From positions 1,488,001 through 1,552,000 of the forward strand of contig CP103027.1 in the NCBI GenBank assembly GCA_024752435.1: a stretch of DNA of 64,000 bases, given 5' to 3'. Numbering within the stretch: position 1 is the first letter of the stretch; each line of letters opens with the position of its first letter. This document shows, one piece after another, positions 1 through 11,543 of the stretch. The notes under the pieces were generated by a model, which saw only the letters and a program-made list of their open reading frames with translations, did no database searches and was not told the origin of the DNA. The translations under genes were made by a program, and so were the position numbers. The DNA comes from Allantophomopsis cytisporea (Eukaryota; Ascomycota; Leotiomycetes; Phacidiales; Phacidiaceae).

Positions 1-547
1 TCAGCGACAAGTCCAGATACTTCAAATGCACGCACTTGGACAGCGATGCGAATGAATTGATAGCAAAGCTGGCTTGCGGGGCCACAAACACTTCCAGCCC
101 CTGCTTCAAGCGACCAAGCAGCCGTGCCGTCAAACTCTTGCTCCCATCATGTACCAAATTCCCCATATCCAACCGTCGCACCAGTACCGCCAGCTGACTC
201 TGCCGTATATGCGCATTTTTTGATGGGCACACAGTCCTCACAAACTCTTGAAAATTATGTCCAGAGATGTAGGGGTGATAGTAGAGGAATGGGACCGTGG
301 CTTGGTACCAGGCCCGGTTAATGAGACAGCAGGACCATAGGAGAGGTTGGGAGGTCGACCGTCGTGGGATGTAGCTGAGAATATGAAGGATGATTTCGAT
401 TGGAAGGGGAATCTCGCGAGCGTTGGCTTTGTAGAGTGGAGTGTTGTCTATTGACAATTTTTGGAATGAGCTGTTGAATGATTGTGCTCGCGCCTTGCTC
501 ATTTCGACATCCCAGTTCGACTGGGCGTCAAGTGCTAGAGCTGCCAT
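1..547 (-). CDS. F-box protein, C-terminal part cut by window edge
   Basis: An open frame runs from an ATG at 547 to the left edge (182 codons, no stop), so the gene continues outside the window. Residues about 47-95 form an F-box: IPLPIEIILHILSYI is followed by a hydrophobic stretch and the WSCCLINRAWYQATVPFLYY segment typical of fungal F-box/leucine-rich proteins. The end, LSKCVHLKYLDLSL, looks like the first leucine-rich repeat. Members of the family are substrate receptors of SCF ubiquitin ligases. An in-frame ATG at 634 would add 29 basic residues. The one at 547 was preferred because it has A at -3 and G at +4. The substrate cannot be inferred. Confidence 0.8.
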   Translation of the reverse strand, partial: MAALALDAQSNWDVEMSKARAQSFNSSFQKLSIDNTPLYKANAREIPLPIEIILHILSYIPRRSTSQPLLWSCCLINRAWYQATVPFLYYHPYISGHNFQEFVRTVCPSKNAHIRQSQLAVLVRRLDMGNLVHDGSKSLTARLLGRLKQGLEVFVAPQASFAINSFASLSKCVHLKYLDLSL

Positions 548-634
548 ACTCCGTGATGGAGGAGAAGTCGACGCAAGGACAAGGCTGAGATATTTTGTTC
601 GGCGATAGTGGCGATGACGCAGGGATCTGGGCAT

Positions 635-1691
635 TAATCAGATTACTAAGCCATCGATAACAGCCTCGCCTTGTAAAGACGTTGTTACACCAAACAAAAA
701 AACATACATTTATTGATTGACTGATTTTTAAGAGTAATTTAAAGGATATCTTACTAGTGTGGAGATATGGGCTGTGCCTTTTGGAATGAAGACTTATGCC
801 TTATTAATGGAGTATTGCAAGAGAGTGTGAAGGATGAGTCTCTATACCAAGAGATTCTGGAACCCAACGATAATAGTATTCCGGAATACATTATCACACT
901 TGTTTAAGAGTTACAGAAGGAGATATCATGTTAAAAATATACGATATAAGTACTTTTTTGCAATTCCATCTGAAAATACTGAGTTTTTAATGCTGTCACC
1001 TACGAGAAGATAATGACGGAAGTGAGTGCTTTACGGAAATGAAACACATTCTCGAACTTCCGGATGCTTTGTGATCGTACTTAAACATCAAGATGCTACA
1101 TAAGTACATAATATGTGCATCATTGCTTTCTGATCTTTACATGAACTATATTCAATTGAGACATATATTTTGTAAATTATTGCTTGACCTTGCTTATTTA
1201 TCAAAGATGCCGTGGATCTGTTTCCTAAAAGCGAATATAGGAACACTAAATAATGACAGGACACTCATCGCAATCGTACATACAGTAAAAGTGCCCTAAC
1301 ACCTTGTGTCGGTTTTCCACGTGGCTGAGCCCCAACCAGTGGGATCTCAAATCTCGAAGGCTACAGGTATTGTTGCTCTAGGTACGCAAGAAGTGTTGGT
1401 GGTAGTTTCAAATATGGACACATAAATATTTATCAATCTGGCTCATTTTAAGTCACACAGACTTGTTTCTGTACATGTATCTCATCGATAGCGGAATAAA
1501 ATCACATCGTATCAAAGGCAACGCGATCATGAATCAATACATCGATTCCTATGATACAAATTCCATTCACAATTCAAAACGCCCTTCCCCATCATAACAC
1601 ATCACATCAATATCAAATTGATTCAGGTAGGAGCGCCATCCAGAGACACTCAACTACATCAACACCCCACACCATAGGTGGGGCTGGGACC
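635..1691. other. intergenic, no gene seen
   Basis: This AT-rich stretch lies between the F-box gene and the 3' end of the 73-aa gene. It should hold the F-box promoter and the downstream gene's 3' UTR. Short ORFs at 1093-1299 and 1551-1880 have no recognisable domain; the second is antisense to the small gene. Confidence 0.5.
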
Positions 1692-2109
1692 CTAAGCCAT
1701 AGGGACAGTAGGGACTCCATTAGCAGCAGCAGCCTCGGCTTGGGCCTGGCTCTGGAGCATGTTCATGCGACGACGTTCTTCAGCGGCAAGGAAACGGCGC
1801 TGAGCAATACGGCCGACGGTTGCGAAGGACATGGCGCCGAGGATGGCTGGGTCTTGACAGTGTTAGCACAAGATGGATGATTAATGGAAAGAAGGCTGAT
1901 GAGAGGATAGGTGATGATGAACGGAAGGTGAGGCATAAGTTCTTCTCACGAAGACAATACGTAGAGAGTCTTTAATATTTTGAGGAGAACTCATGTATAA
2001 AAGAAGGTGATGCGTTTGAATTTGGTGGTACAAAGTAAGAAGACTTACTGGACAGAGAAAGGAAGCCGAAGAGAACGGGTCTGTTGGCCTTGTTTGGGTT
2101 TGGGAACAT
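1692..2109 (-). CDS. 73-aa single-pass membrane microprotein, unknown function
   Basis: Two exons were assembled: 2049-2109 and 1692-1852. The 196-nt intron has a GTAAGT donor, a CTAAC branch site and a CAAG acceptor. The product starts MFPNPNKANRPVLFGFLSLS and continues through one hydrophobic segment (about residues 11-37) into an Arg-rich, Ala/Gln-rich helix with AQRRFLAAEERRRMNML, ending VPTVPMA. A short helix followed by a basic amphipathic tail resembles small accessory subunits of organelle membrane complexes, but the family was not recognised. The clean splice signals and continuous frame argue for a real gene. Confidence 0.6.
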
Positions 2110-4177
2110 GATGCCGGTTTAGGGGTTGTTCTGGGTATCGTCTTATACACAATCTAAATGTCTCTCTTGATGCTATGCTTATGCTGAAGTCGCCAACGAC
2201 TGAGATCTTGATGGAAGAGTAGAGATTTTGATATTTCAACTGTACAAAAGATGAAGTTTGATGAAGAAGGAAGAAAGAGAGAGAGTACTCTGCCTCCGCA
2301 CTTACATTTATAAAGTCGTAACACAAAGTAGGCTGACTTTACCAGCCATACCTGACCATACTATCCGTGCTATGGTAGATGGATGGTAGATGGCACGTAT
2401 CACGTATCGAATGACTGCCGCTGGACATATGGTGTGCCTCGCGAGGAGGTCATTGGCCACAGCAAGAGATGTGAATGATGGGAATAGTAATAATTGGATA
2501 TTCAAGGAGGGTTGTTTATATTGAGGAGGGAAGTCATTGGTGGAGACGCATGCGAATTTGGATATGGATGCGTGTGGTTGGTCATCCTCGAACGACGTTG
2601 TGTGGGAAGAGATTGTGGCGTGAGTCCGTTGAACAAGCTCAGTGCTTTGCGGGGTAGCCGCTTTTACCCCACACTTTTGGTGTACTGAGATTGCAGGCCC
2701 TCCCATGTCCACCACCGCCCTGTCAACTGCCAAATAGGTATAACTTCCGATTTGCGATATAGGACAGATAAATCATTGAAAACCTTCTTTGAGAATGTGA
2801 TAAGAATGTCGGTTTCTTACGAAGTAAAGATGAATAAGTGAAGGCTTTCCCATGTCTTGGTATGGAAGTGCTGTGGTCTATCTTGACAAGTGTGTCCACA
2901 GGTCCCAAGAGATGGAAGAAACCACGCAAAAGTAAAACCACCCGTAACACCAATCAGTTGCTTGCTAATGTGACGGCGGATGCATAGGAGAAAGCCAGTT
3001 TTATAGGCCGCCCATTGTCTTGACTCGTGGTGAAATACGACTTGCACGCGAGCTGTGAAAGATCGCATTGTTGTCCATAATTCGAGAGTAAAGTCGTATT
3101 GAATTTTGATTCTTTAATTCTTTACTATGTCCTGATGATTGAGGATCCGTTTGTGTCTCTCTGGTGAATTTTTGGTCATACAAGGAGATAACAGCAAGGT
3201 ATGCGTAAGTGGTGTGACGCAGTCGAGACTCGCATGTTGCTCACGGCTAATTCTTGCGCCGCAGGAAAAGCATCTCGGGGCGCGGAGCAAAACCGCAAGA
3301 AGCTTCGTGTTCCCATTCTCAAAGCGACTTGAAGCGCACAAGAGTATCTGAGTACTTGTGGTGCTTGTACTAAGTATGCGGGTCCAGAGTTAAAAAAAAA
3401 TGCCGAGTGTTTTGATTTGGCCTTTTATCGTTGCAACAATGCGGCAGTTCTTCCTAGAACAATGGTTTCCAGGAGTAACAATATTTTAGCGAGTTTTGGT
3501 CACTCATGCGATGATGAGAGTGTGGAAATGTAGGACAATTCGAGTCATGTTGCAAGGGCACGAATCAAAGTTATCAGAAACTCGAAGGTTTTGCTGAGTC
3601 TCCAGAGCAGTGTTGGGAGCACCGTCCAGATACTACCATGTAGATAGATTATCTATGAATTATTTCTAGTCAGGCTATTGTGAGTTCGATCGTGAGCGAA
3701 AGAGCAGTTTGCCATCAAGAGGAACATGTAAAACTAACTGGAAACCCTTTCTAAAAATTCGATACCCATTCATATATAAAACTGGCGAAAAGCCTCTGTT
3801 GGAACTACACAATAAGTTTCATTTGTCAGTACCCTGAATACTTGATCACTTAAGCATAACATTCTTCGGTAATCAGCCTCACACCCATTAGAAAAAACGC
3901 GTATCGTCTGTGCCGCATGGCTTCTTACTGTATATTGCAGCGGGCCGGATTTGAGCCCTGATATCAGATAATCGAACACCCGCCCTAGAAATTTGTTGAC
4001 ACTTATGTATTGCATTCATACACCCGTAAAGGTTATTGAGAGATTCCATTATTCTGCAGCCCAAAAATATGTCATGGAGCTTTTTGATGCTCATCTTTGC
4101 GCCCGCCCTATGCTGTTGTACATTTTGAAAGAAAAATATGGGCCCCAGCACCACCCACGGAATCGATTGTAAGCTAT
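2110..4177. other. intergenic, no supported gene
   Basis: About 2 kb holding the promoter of the 73-aa gene and the 3' flank of the Mgr2-like gene. Several 60-140 codon ORFs overlap on both strands (for example 2308-2733 minus), but none shows a domain, a coding-like composition or plausible splice partners. A nine-A run lies near 3392. Confidence 0.45.
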
Positions 4178-4708
4178 TTAATCGGTTCGAGTTGGCTGTC
4201 TTGCCGTGACAAATGGACGTCTTCGAGATAAGGCATATGCTTCGGCGACAATTGGGGATGTGTCGGATCTGATACAACTTCCAATGGACATGAAGAAGCT
4301 TTATATGGTCAGCAATTGTCAGTGTCTAGGATTCTGGGCACATACCCAAAGGTTGCTCCGGATCCCAACATATATTGTCCCAGAGTTCGCAAAACACCAT
4401 TTGGTCCAGCACCGTATCTCATAATGTTGAAGCCACCTGGTATGGTCAGAATGTATCGAGGCGAAAGAGGAAGATCATATACCGAAGATGAAACCCATGA
4501 TAGTTCCAACAGCTGCAATAACTTAACATATAGACAGTAGGTAAATCGTAGAAGAGAACTTACTTCCACCCATCATCAATCCCATCTTGACTTTTGCCTG
4601 TCAGTCTATCATCTCCATTAAGGCAATGCGCCACAAGCCAGAGCTCTACTCACATTTATCCAAAGTGGACTGACCACCCATCTGAGGTCCAGCAGCAACA
4701 GGAGGCAT
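4178..4708 (-). CDS. mgr2: Mgr2/ROMO1-family TIM23 translocase subunit
   Basis: Five small exons join into a 107-aa protein: 4654-4708, 4564-4590, 4483-4512, 4346-4436 and 4178-4298. All introns are GT...AG and all phases match. The N-terminus is MPPVAAGPQMGGQSTLDKFK, followed by two hydrophobic segments (GLMMGGTVGTIMGFIFGG and QYMLGSGATFGFFMSIGS) separated by YGAGPNGVLRTLG, the signature loop of yeast Mgr2 and animal ROMO1. The C-terminal tail is basic. Mgr2 is an inner-membrane protein that couples TIM21 to TIM23 and gates lateral release of presequence proteins. The protein has no single ORF above 60 codons in its own frame and is recoverable only by splicing. The symbol follows the yeast orthologue. 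Confidence 0.9.
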
Positions 4709-5030
4709 TTTGAGATCTATGCGACAGGGAAAATAATTGTTGAAATTTCAAGCGACAGTTGTGAAATTACGAGCTCACAAAGGTTTTGATGACGATGAAG
4801 TCTAGGACTTTGCAAACAAATGGATGCGACTACGGCTTCCTCCGTAGAAAGATCGTGAGCATTGACCAGCTTTCTCCGCAGTCACGTGTGGCGCCGTCGT
4901 ATTATTCTTGTCTAGCACCAGGGCTTCAGTTGACGGCACCTGACAATGAACAGAGCTCAATAGAGTGGAGATTACGGCATTTTGTTCGCATTCAGAAAGA
5001 AAAACCAGTGTCTCTTAACCATCTTCAACC
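4709..5030. other. short intergenic region with a TCACGTG box
   Basis: Putative promoter of the Mgr2-like gene. It contains TCACGTG at 4882-4888, a core bound by fungal bHLH regulators of Cbf1 type. Nothing else was recognised. Confidence 0.4.
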
Positions 5031-5341
5031 TCAAATCTTGTAGTGCAGTGTGTTGATCGATTCAACGACATCTCGAATGCCATCGATCCGTCTTTGAGAG
5101 CGCGTGCCTTCAGGGTCATCCTGGCTGCTGATTGGAGGCGTGTTAACCTCGCGTGCCGTCTCACTAGGGACCTCCAAACCACCCTCCTTGGTATGCTGGT
5201 TAATTCTACGAAGCCTCTCTCTTTCAACACATTTTAAAAACTCCAAGAACGAGTGTCATTCATTGTAAGCACATCCTACCGACAAGTCTCAATAGTATTG
5301 TGGTCGAAAGAGCGATCGAAGACGTCCCTTTGGGACCCCAT
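5031..5341 (-). CDS. tentative 83-aa hydrophilic protein
   Basis: Proposed exons are 5280-5341 (20 codons plus 2 nt, starting MGSQRDVFDRSFDH) and 5031-5220 (63 codons). They are joined across a 59-nt intron with donor GTAGGA, a TGACAC branch-like site and acceptor GAAAG; the phases agree. An alternative acceptor would remove Glu-Arg. The product is charged, with an ERLRRINQHTKEGG segment and a C-terminus ending SINTLHYKI. It has no signal peptide or membrane helix. No family was recognised. It is divergently oriented from the FHA gene. The call rests on composition and splice logic only, so it is weak. Confidence 0.35.
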
Positions 5342-5642
5342 TGACCTCCTCGAATCATAAGCCTGACCTTGTTACTGACAGGTATCATCATTGCAGTTCT
5401 ACGAACTACTTAGAAAGCGATACGATATTCCTCCTGCTTGTTGCAGTCTTTACGCTTTGTCTTGGAGAAGATAGTTTTGGCGTCGAAGGATTACTCGATC
5501 GAGTTTTGTGACGTCAAATTAAGGAGATCAGACACACAAGGGTCGAAGACGAGACGAACGACGACATCTTTTTCTACGGTATTCGACTGTCCCGTGCGCA
5601 ACATCATATAAACTTGTGTGATCAGTTTCTTCCATTGTACAG
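5342..5642. promoter_or_regulatory. divergent promoter region of the FHA gene
   Basis: About 300 nt between the tentative 83-aa gene and the FHA gene. A TGACGTCA-like element (TGACGTCAAA) lies at 5509-5518, resembling a CRE/ATF bZIP site. No TATA box was identified with confidence. Confidence 0.35.
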
Positions 5643-7929
5643 ATGACGGCCGTCGCAAACCCACCGAGCTTCCAACAGATCAATCGATCAGCATGGGGAG
5701 CTAGTCCCAGCCAAGGACTGAATTCCATGAACAACGACGAGGTCGCTCGCATGTTCATGCCCCGGAAAAGCGCACAACGCGCGAACTCGTCTTCTTCCAT
5801 ATCTTCTGCCTCCTCTGGGTCCTCCACCGGCACCATTTCGCCTTCAACAGTACAATCGAATGGATCTGCGAGCAGCAGCGAAACCAGCAGTTGGGGAACA
5901 GGTGCAGCACGAAAAAAGGCACAACGAACGGTCCCTTGGCCAACACCCAAATCAGAACCTATGGCCAGCGTTTCGAATGCACGGCCACAGTCCATTCTCG
6001 CGAATACTGGGGGCTCCGCAACTTCTTCAATGTCCTCAATGAACCAACAACAAAATATGGTACCATCACAGCACTTTGTGCAAAATCAATCCCAACAACA
6101 AAATAGCGTCCGAGGCGCTCCCCAAGCAAATGGAGAACCTACTGCATTTCTCTACCTTCTTTCGATGAATGGAACGTTTGAACGAAAGACAATCACAGTA
6201 CCATTCGCTCCCGATGTATTACGCATTGGTCGCCAAACAAATGCGAAGACAATTCCTACGCCGTCCAATGGATATTTCGATTCCAAGGTATTATCGAGAC
6301 AGCACGCGGAGATATGGGCGGATAGAAATGGGAAGATCTGGATTCGAGACGTCAAATCATCGAATGGAACTTTCGTCAATGGAGCGCGACTTTCCGCCGA
6401 GAACAGAGACTCGGAACCACATGAACTTCAATCACAAGACCATCTTGAACTGGGTATTGATATTGTGAGCGAAGATCAGAAGACTGTTGTTCACCACAAG
6501 GTTGCTGCGAAGGTTGAACATGCTGGATTCTTGGGCGTTTCGAACAATGTTCTAGACATGAATTTTGGAGATCTCGATCCCGCAAATGGCGCTATGATGC
6601 TCCCATCACAAGGCGGTATGCAAATCAGAGGTCGTACTGGGAGTCAAGGTTCAATAGGAAGCAATGGTCGAATGATGGCTTCTTCTGTGACTGGCAGCAA
6701 CATGGCTGGCATGGTACAGCATAGACCTATGAACTTTTGGCTTACACCGGTCACCACCGAGCAGATTGTAAAGCGTTTAACGGTATGATCTCCAACCCAC
6801 TTTAACATTATTGGCGCTGACAAGATTACAGAACGAACTCAAAACCTCCAGAGTTCAACAGAGTGAGCTCGGCCAAACAGATGAGTTCCTTGGAACACTT
6901 CTTTCGAAAGAGGAACTCAAAGAAGCAGAGAAACTTCTCAACGGACCGGACTCAGCGAAACCAATGGTGAACGGTATACAATTGCCGTTCAAGATGGATA
7001 CCAAACCGAGATTCTCGGATCCACCAGCCCCTCCACCTCAACAACCTTTACCAGAAAAGCCCGACTCCGCGAGACATGGCCCAGACTCTCCGCAACCGTC
7101 TTTGAAACGAACTAGCACAGAGAGACCGAGATCTGTTCCTAGCATATCTCCTATCAGACAAGTGCCTACCAACCAGATCATCACTCTTGTGGAAGAGCTT
7201 GCAAATGCAAAGAAAGAGATCGAAACACAAGGGTCTCGCATGAGAGATCTAGAAGAAATGTTGCGACAAGAGCGTGAGGCAAGGGAAAGCGCTGAATCAT
7301 TAGCAAAGCGCCTCGAACAGGAATCGGCTGGTATAAAGATGAACGGATCTGCCAAGACCGGTGAAGATTCGATTCTTGATGCTACGTTCGAGCCACCGGC
7401 GGATGAAAAAAATAAACCCATTCAGGAATCGACGACTGAGTCCACCTCTGAATCTGTAGAGGCCTCAACAGCACGTCTCCAGCAGAGAGTAGAGCTTATG
7501 CTAGCGGAGATGAACGAGATGAAGCAGCAGATGGAGAACTATAAAAACAGAGCCGAGACCGCGGAAGCAGAGCGCGACTCCGACAGAAGAACTCTCGCAG
7601 AGATGGTTGAGAAAATCCGCCAAGATGAGAAAGATCGACACTTATCAACAGAGCGAACAATTTTCCTTGCAAATGAGAGCGAGACGGCTCAAGGCGAGAA
7701 GGCCACGGAGATTATCGATACCCTCGAGTCGTTTCTCCACAAGAAACCTCAAGAGGGAGATGCAACTCTCAAAAGCCTGCCTAATACAAAGACCATGCCA
7801 TTATCGAAACCATTGGACAATGGCAAACTTCTCTATCATTCGGGTCCTTACGCGTCGATGTTAGGCGTGGTTCTACTGGGTATGGGATTCATGGCATACA
7901 TGAACGGCTGGCAGAAAACCATTGATTGA
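5643..7929 (+). CDS. tail-anchored FHA-domain protein (SLMAP/Far10/Vps64-like)
   Basis: Exons 5643-6782 and 6832-7929 encode 745 aa; the 49-nt intron (GTATGA...TTACAG) is phase 0. Residues about 170-280 are an FHA domain with RIGRQT, LSRQHAEIW and KSSNGTFVNG, which binds phosphothreonine. A low-complexity Ser/Gln-rich N-terminus precedes it. The C-terminal half contains coiled coils (about 490-660), and the last 28 residues hold one transmembrane helix (SMLGVVLLGMGFMAYMNGW), so the protein should be tail-anchored with its FHA domain cytosolic. This order is that of SLMAP in animals and Far9/Far10 (Vps64) in yeast, STRIPAK subunits at the ER or nuclear envelope; in filamentous fungi STRIPAK controls cell fusion and fruiting. 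Orthology is inferred from architecture. Confidence 0.85.
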
Positions 7930-10075
7930 TAGATCATTGTTGTTTTACTACATCACACCACACACACTACACTATGTTTTTCCTTTCATTATACCACCAC
8001 ATAGCATTCAGAACGCTACGAACATAATCTTTTCTTTTCCCTGTTGTCTTCCTCTACTATTCGGTCCGTTGTCAGCAGAAGTTAGTCGTATTACCAAGAA
8101 CATATCATGGCGTTTAGGGGATAGGGGCCTCCTGCAGTAGTTTGTTTGCGTACGTCGTGTTGTGCTTTGAAAGGTCCTTTGAAGGGTGTTTTGAGGGGTT
8201 CATAGCGGATTTGAAATCGGGTTAGGAGCATTGATTGACTTCGGGCCAGAGTCATTCTCCCTTCTTTCGTTTCACACGGACAAGTGTTCTATTTCTTTGA
8301 GTACCGACAGGGGGGGGGTTTTGAGTATGACGATTGACGATGTGCGCACTTGGTCGCCTTCTTTGTGAATAGTTTTTCGGAGTAGTAATTCTTGCTTATA
8401 TTGAAGACTTTGATCTCGAGTGTACCAGACTAACTTATAGTTGTAACTTGATTGTGCTTCTGGGAATTCTGGGCAGAAGTATATCAATTCGTGACGCGAT
8501 GACATATATTTCAAATGTTCTTTGTAAGAAATAAAACTTAGCTCGGATCCTCTCCTTATGCCCCACATTGAATGCCACCATAAACTACGCCGATCACACT
8601 CCACCATATCTCAGTCTATCACTAATGATCTGTAAACACCCAAGACATTCAAGTCACCTAACGTATCACACACATTGATTCATGCATTGCATACAACACG
8701 CGCGCAGTTTCCGCTTTGGAGTTGAGCCTCACTTTTTGAATGGGGCTTGGCACCCCCTTTCACTAGTATTCATCCCCAGCTCATCTCCGTACGCTCGCAT
8801 CGCATTCCTTCGTCTCCGTACAGGCTCGTTCCCATCCTAAGCGAAGGTTGGGGGTCATCCACCCGTATTCTACGGTCACAAAGTAAGTCTTTTGAGCGTA
8901 CACAGTAACACTCCACGGAGTAAGCACAGCATCCCTCGTTATGGCGTGTGAGTCAGCAGCCCTTGGCCTCGGGCTTCTATCAGTCGTGGAGGAACCCTGT
9001 TGCCGGAGCAGGTAATGGAGTACTCCGAGGGATAAAGTGAGGATTTGGGGGAAAGGGAAGGGTTGTGTACGGTATATACTCACTCTATGGGCTGCGTTGT
9101 TGGGAGAGGTGGACGGAGAACAATTGCAAATGGAGGGGAGTTCATTTCACTGGAAAATGGGGAATTACCAGCAGGATTTGTGAAGGTTTCGGTGGCGCCT
9201 ATGGTGCTCTCTGTCTGGACTGTTCACCTTTCGAATATTGACCCCTCGAATGTACTATGTTTGTGTTTGTAAACTTGAAGTCGACGATTAGGAGAGGCTG
9301 CGGTGATCTGGAGTGGGAATTTGAGATGGATTGGTGATTGATTCCGTGATCGAGTGCGTGGATGGCTGTTTGAGCTGTCGGTCGTTTCAATTGCTGGCTG
9401 AGGCTTCAGTCACGAGTTTTCTGGGTGTTGTTTGACGTGCATCCTGTTCTTGGTTTGTGTATCATTGAAGAGGAGTTTACGCCTCTTGTGCTTCTGGTTG
9501 ATCTAATTAAATCAATCGACGATAAGGTATGCAAAGAAGCGTTATGCAATGTAGAATAGGGTAAAGCGAAGAATACCAATTACCTAATTGAGGATCGTCG
9601 TGGTGTGATTGATCGATCGATCTGGGATGACTTTGCCTAACTGGGGAGCTGGGTACCTGTATATACATATATATTATCTGCATGTATGTACCAGTACGGA
9701 CTAGTGGATGTTCTGTATACGTACATACATGCATCTTGTCGGATGTATCCATACGGAAAGTACTCCGGATTATTGTATGTACAATCATGTATGTACAATC
9801 ATGTATGTACCTTACCTTATGTACCTTCGGCATCCGGCTGCGCAGAACATCATCTCCCACATTTTTACAGTTATGTACATGGACTAACAGCACAGATTAA
9901 GCGTGCAGGGGTTAAAATAGCGCCATATTCTTCTGCTTAGACCATCTTTACCACCAAACTGCGCTACGATAACATATCTAACGACAGACGACTTCTCCTC
10001 TGCGTCCTCATGTGAAAATAAAAACCGATCAATAAACTACCAACGTCTTCTACCGCTACTAGATATCACGAAGTC
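7930..10075. other. long intergenic region before the bZIP gene
   Basis: About 2.1 kb containing the FHA gene's 3' UTR and probably a long bZIP promoter. A nine-G run lies at 8310-8318, and a GTAC-rich segment with a 14-bp tandem repeat at 9774-9810. ORFs at 8272-8607 (minus), 8781-9083 (minus) and 9507-9893 (minus) show no domain. Confidence 0.45.
9774..9810. repeat. 14-bp tandem repeat, about 2.7 copies
   Basis: The unit TGTATGTACAATCA occurs twice in full, followed by a 9-nt partial copy. It sits within a 150-nt stretch rich in GTAC/GTATAC palindromes, about 270 nt upstream of the bZIP start codon. Confidence 0.85.
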
Positions 10076-11039
10076 ATGGACTACGCATACTACCAAGCGG
10101 CTCCGCAGCCATATCAATTCATCGGCCTTCCTCCTACCCCCTCCCATACCAACAGCGGCACTTCGGAAGACTACAACAACACATCTCCCTCGGTTCGTCG
10201 ATCCCTTCCCCAGACTCTACTCAATATCCACGTCCAATCATCAATCTAACTCAACAGCAGCAGCAGCAGCAGCACGATGCCTTCGACCAATTTCAAAACT
10301 TTGACACCTTCAACAACTTCAACGCCGGTATCCCGAACACCGGAAATCCCCTCACCCCACAATCGCAACACAAGACGTCTCTCTCCGTCGAAGACCCCGA
10401 TCGCCAGCGCCAGGGCAGCAACTCAGATAGTGAAGACATAACACCGGCCCAAACCCGACGCAAAGAACAGAACCGTGCAGCGTACGTTCCCTTCCATGCC
10501 ATCTCATCCCATCCCATCCGGCACCACTAACAACCCATCTTAGACAACGCGCCTTCCGCGAGCGCAAAGAGCGTCATGTCAAAGAGCTTGAAGCGAAGCT
10601 GTCGGCTCTCGAACAAAATACAGCCGCAACAGCTGCCGAGAACGCACGCCTGAAAGCCGAGCTACAGAAGGCGTCGACGGAGAATGAGATTCTGAAGGCA
10701 ACGTCCTCGCACGCTTCCCCATCGCCTTTGCCGAACGCCGGCCCCATGACGTACAGCCCGACCGATTTTTACACAGAGGTGTTGTATGCGCATGAGAACA
10801 AGGTGCCGAGCCATCGGATTGTCGAGGGGCCTGAGGGTCGCATGTTGGCTGCGGGTGCGGCGTGGGATTTCATCGTTGCGCATCCGCTTTATAAGGAGGG
10901 CCGTGTCGATGTGGCGGATGTTAGTGAGCGGCTTAAGGCTTGTGCACGCTGTGATGGCCAGGGACCGGTGTTTGAAGAGGGCCATATTGTGAGGGCCATT
11001 GAGGAGAGTGCTGTGAAAGAGAATGATGAGCTGCTTTGA
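10076..11039 (+). CDS. Yap/AP-1-type bZIP transcription factor
   Basis: Exons 10076-10192, 10258-10481 and 10544-11039 encode 278 aa. Unspliced reading of intron 1 hits TAA, so it must be removed. The basic region spans the second intron: RRKEQNRAAQRAFRERKERH, matching the NxxAQxxFR signature of fungal Yap proteins, followed by a leucine zipper (LEAKLSALEQ... to about residue 165). A conserved C-terminal module starts SPTDFYTEVLYAHENK and includes ACARCDGQGPVFEEGHI with two cysteines. Yap relatives such as RsmA/Fcr3 regulate stress responses or secondary metabolism. The closest subgroup appears to be that short class rather than redox-sensing Yap1, because the long N-CRD/C-CRD is absent. Confidence 0.85.
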
Positions 11040-11543
11040 TGGGAATGAAATAGTGTTTGGCTGTGGTTGGTCCATGGGTGGGAGTCGGTGGGGGACAGAT
11101 GGAAAGGGGCGGTTCTCGACTTTGAGGTTTGATCTTTCGATACGATGTGCGCGATTTGGAGTTGATTTGGAAAATCTTTGGGTGCGTGGGGCCCCCTGAA
11201 AGATGGAGTTACGTGGATATATATATGCATTTATGAACGCTTTCTTGATACTCTTTTTGCTTTACTATTTTATTCTTACTTTTTCTCATTATGTATACGG
11301 CATACACGCAACACTTTTTTGGAATTGAAGGGTGGTTGATAAAAGTTTGTCCAAATTATGGGATTTCTTGTGAACGACATACCGATCGCAAATGAGTGGA
11401 TGATAAGCTTGCAAGACAATGACAAGCGCAACCACGTAAGCTGTTCCCAGCTTTTCAAGTCAAAAAAATCCATCCAAATTCCCCAGATATTCAAGATACC
11501 CTGCAAGGATCCCCTGAATGATAAGACTCCAATATTGTATTCA
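11040..11543. other. convergent 3' intergenic region
   Basis: This holds the 3' ends of the bZIP gene (+) and the secreted-protein gene (-), which converge here. The 112-codon minus ORF at 11276-11614 overlaps the downstream gene and has no domain. Confidence 0.5.

Noticed and set aside
2308..2733. 141-codon minus-strand ORF
   Set aside because: No domain, overlaps plus-strand ORFs of similar length, and its composition is not distinct from noncoding DNA.
8272..8607. 111-codon minus-strand ORF downstream of the FHA gene
   Set aside because: Crosses a nine-G run, lies in the likely 3' UTR and has no recognisable motif.
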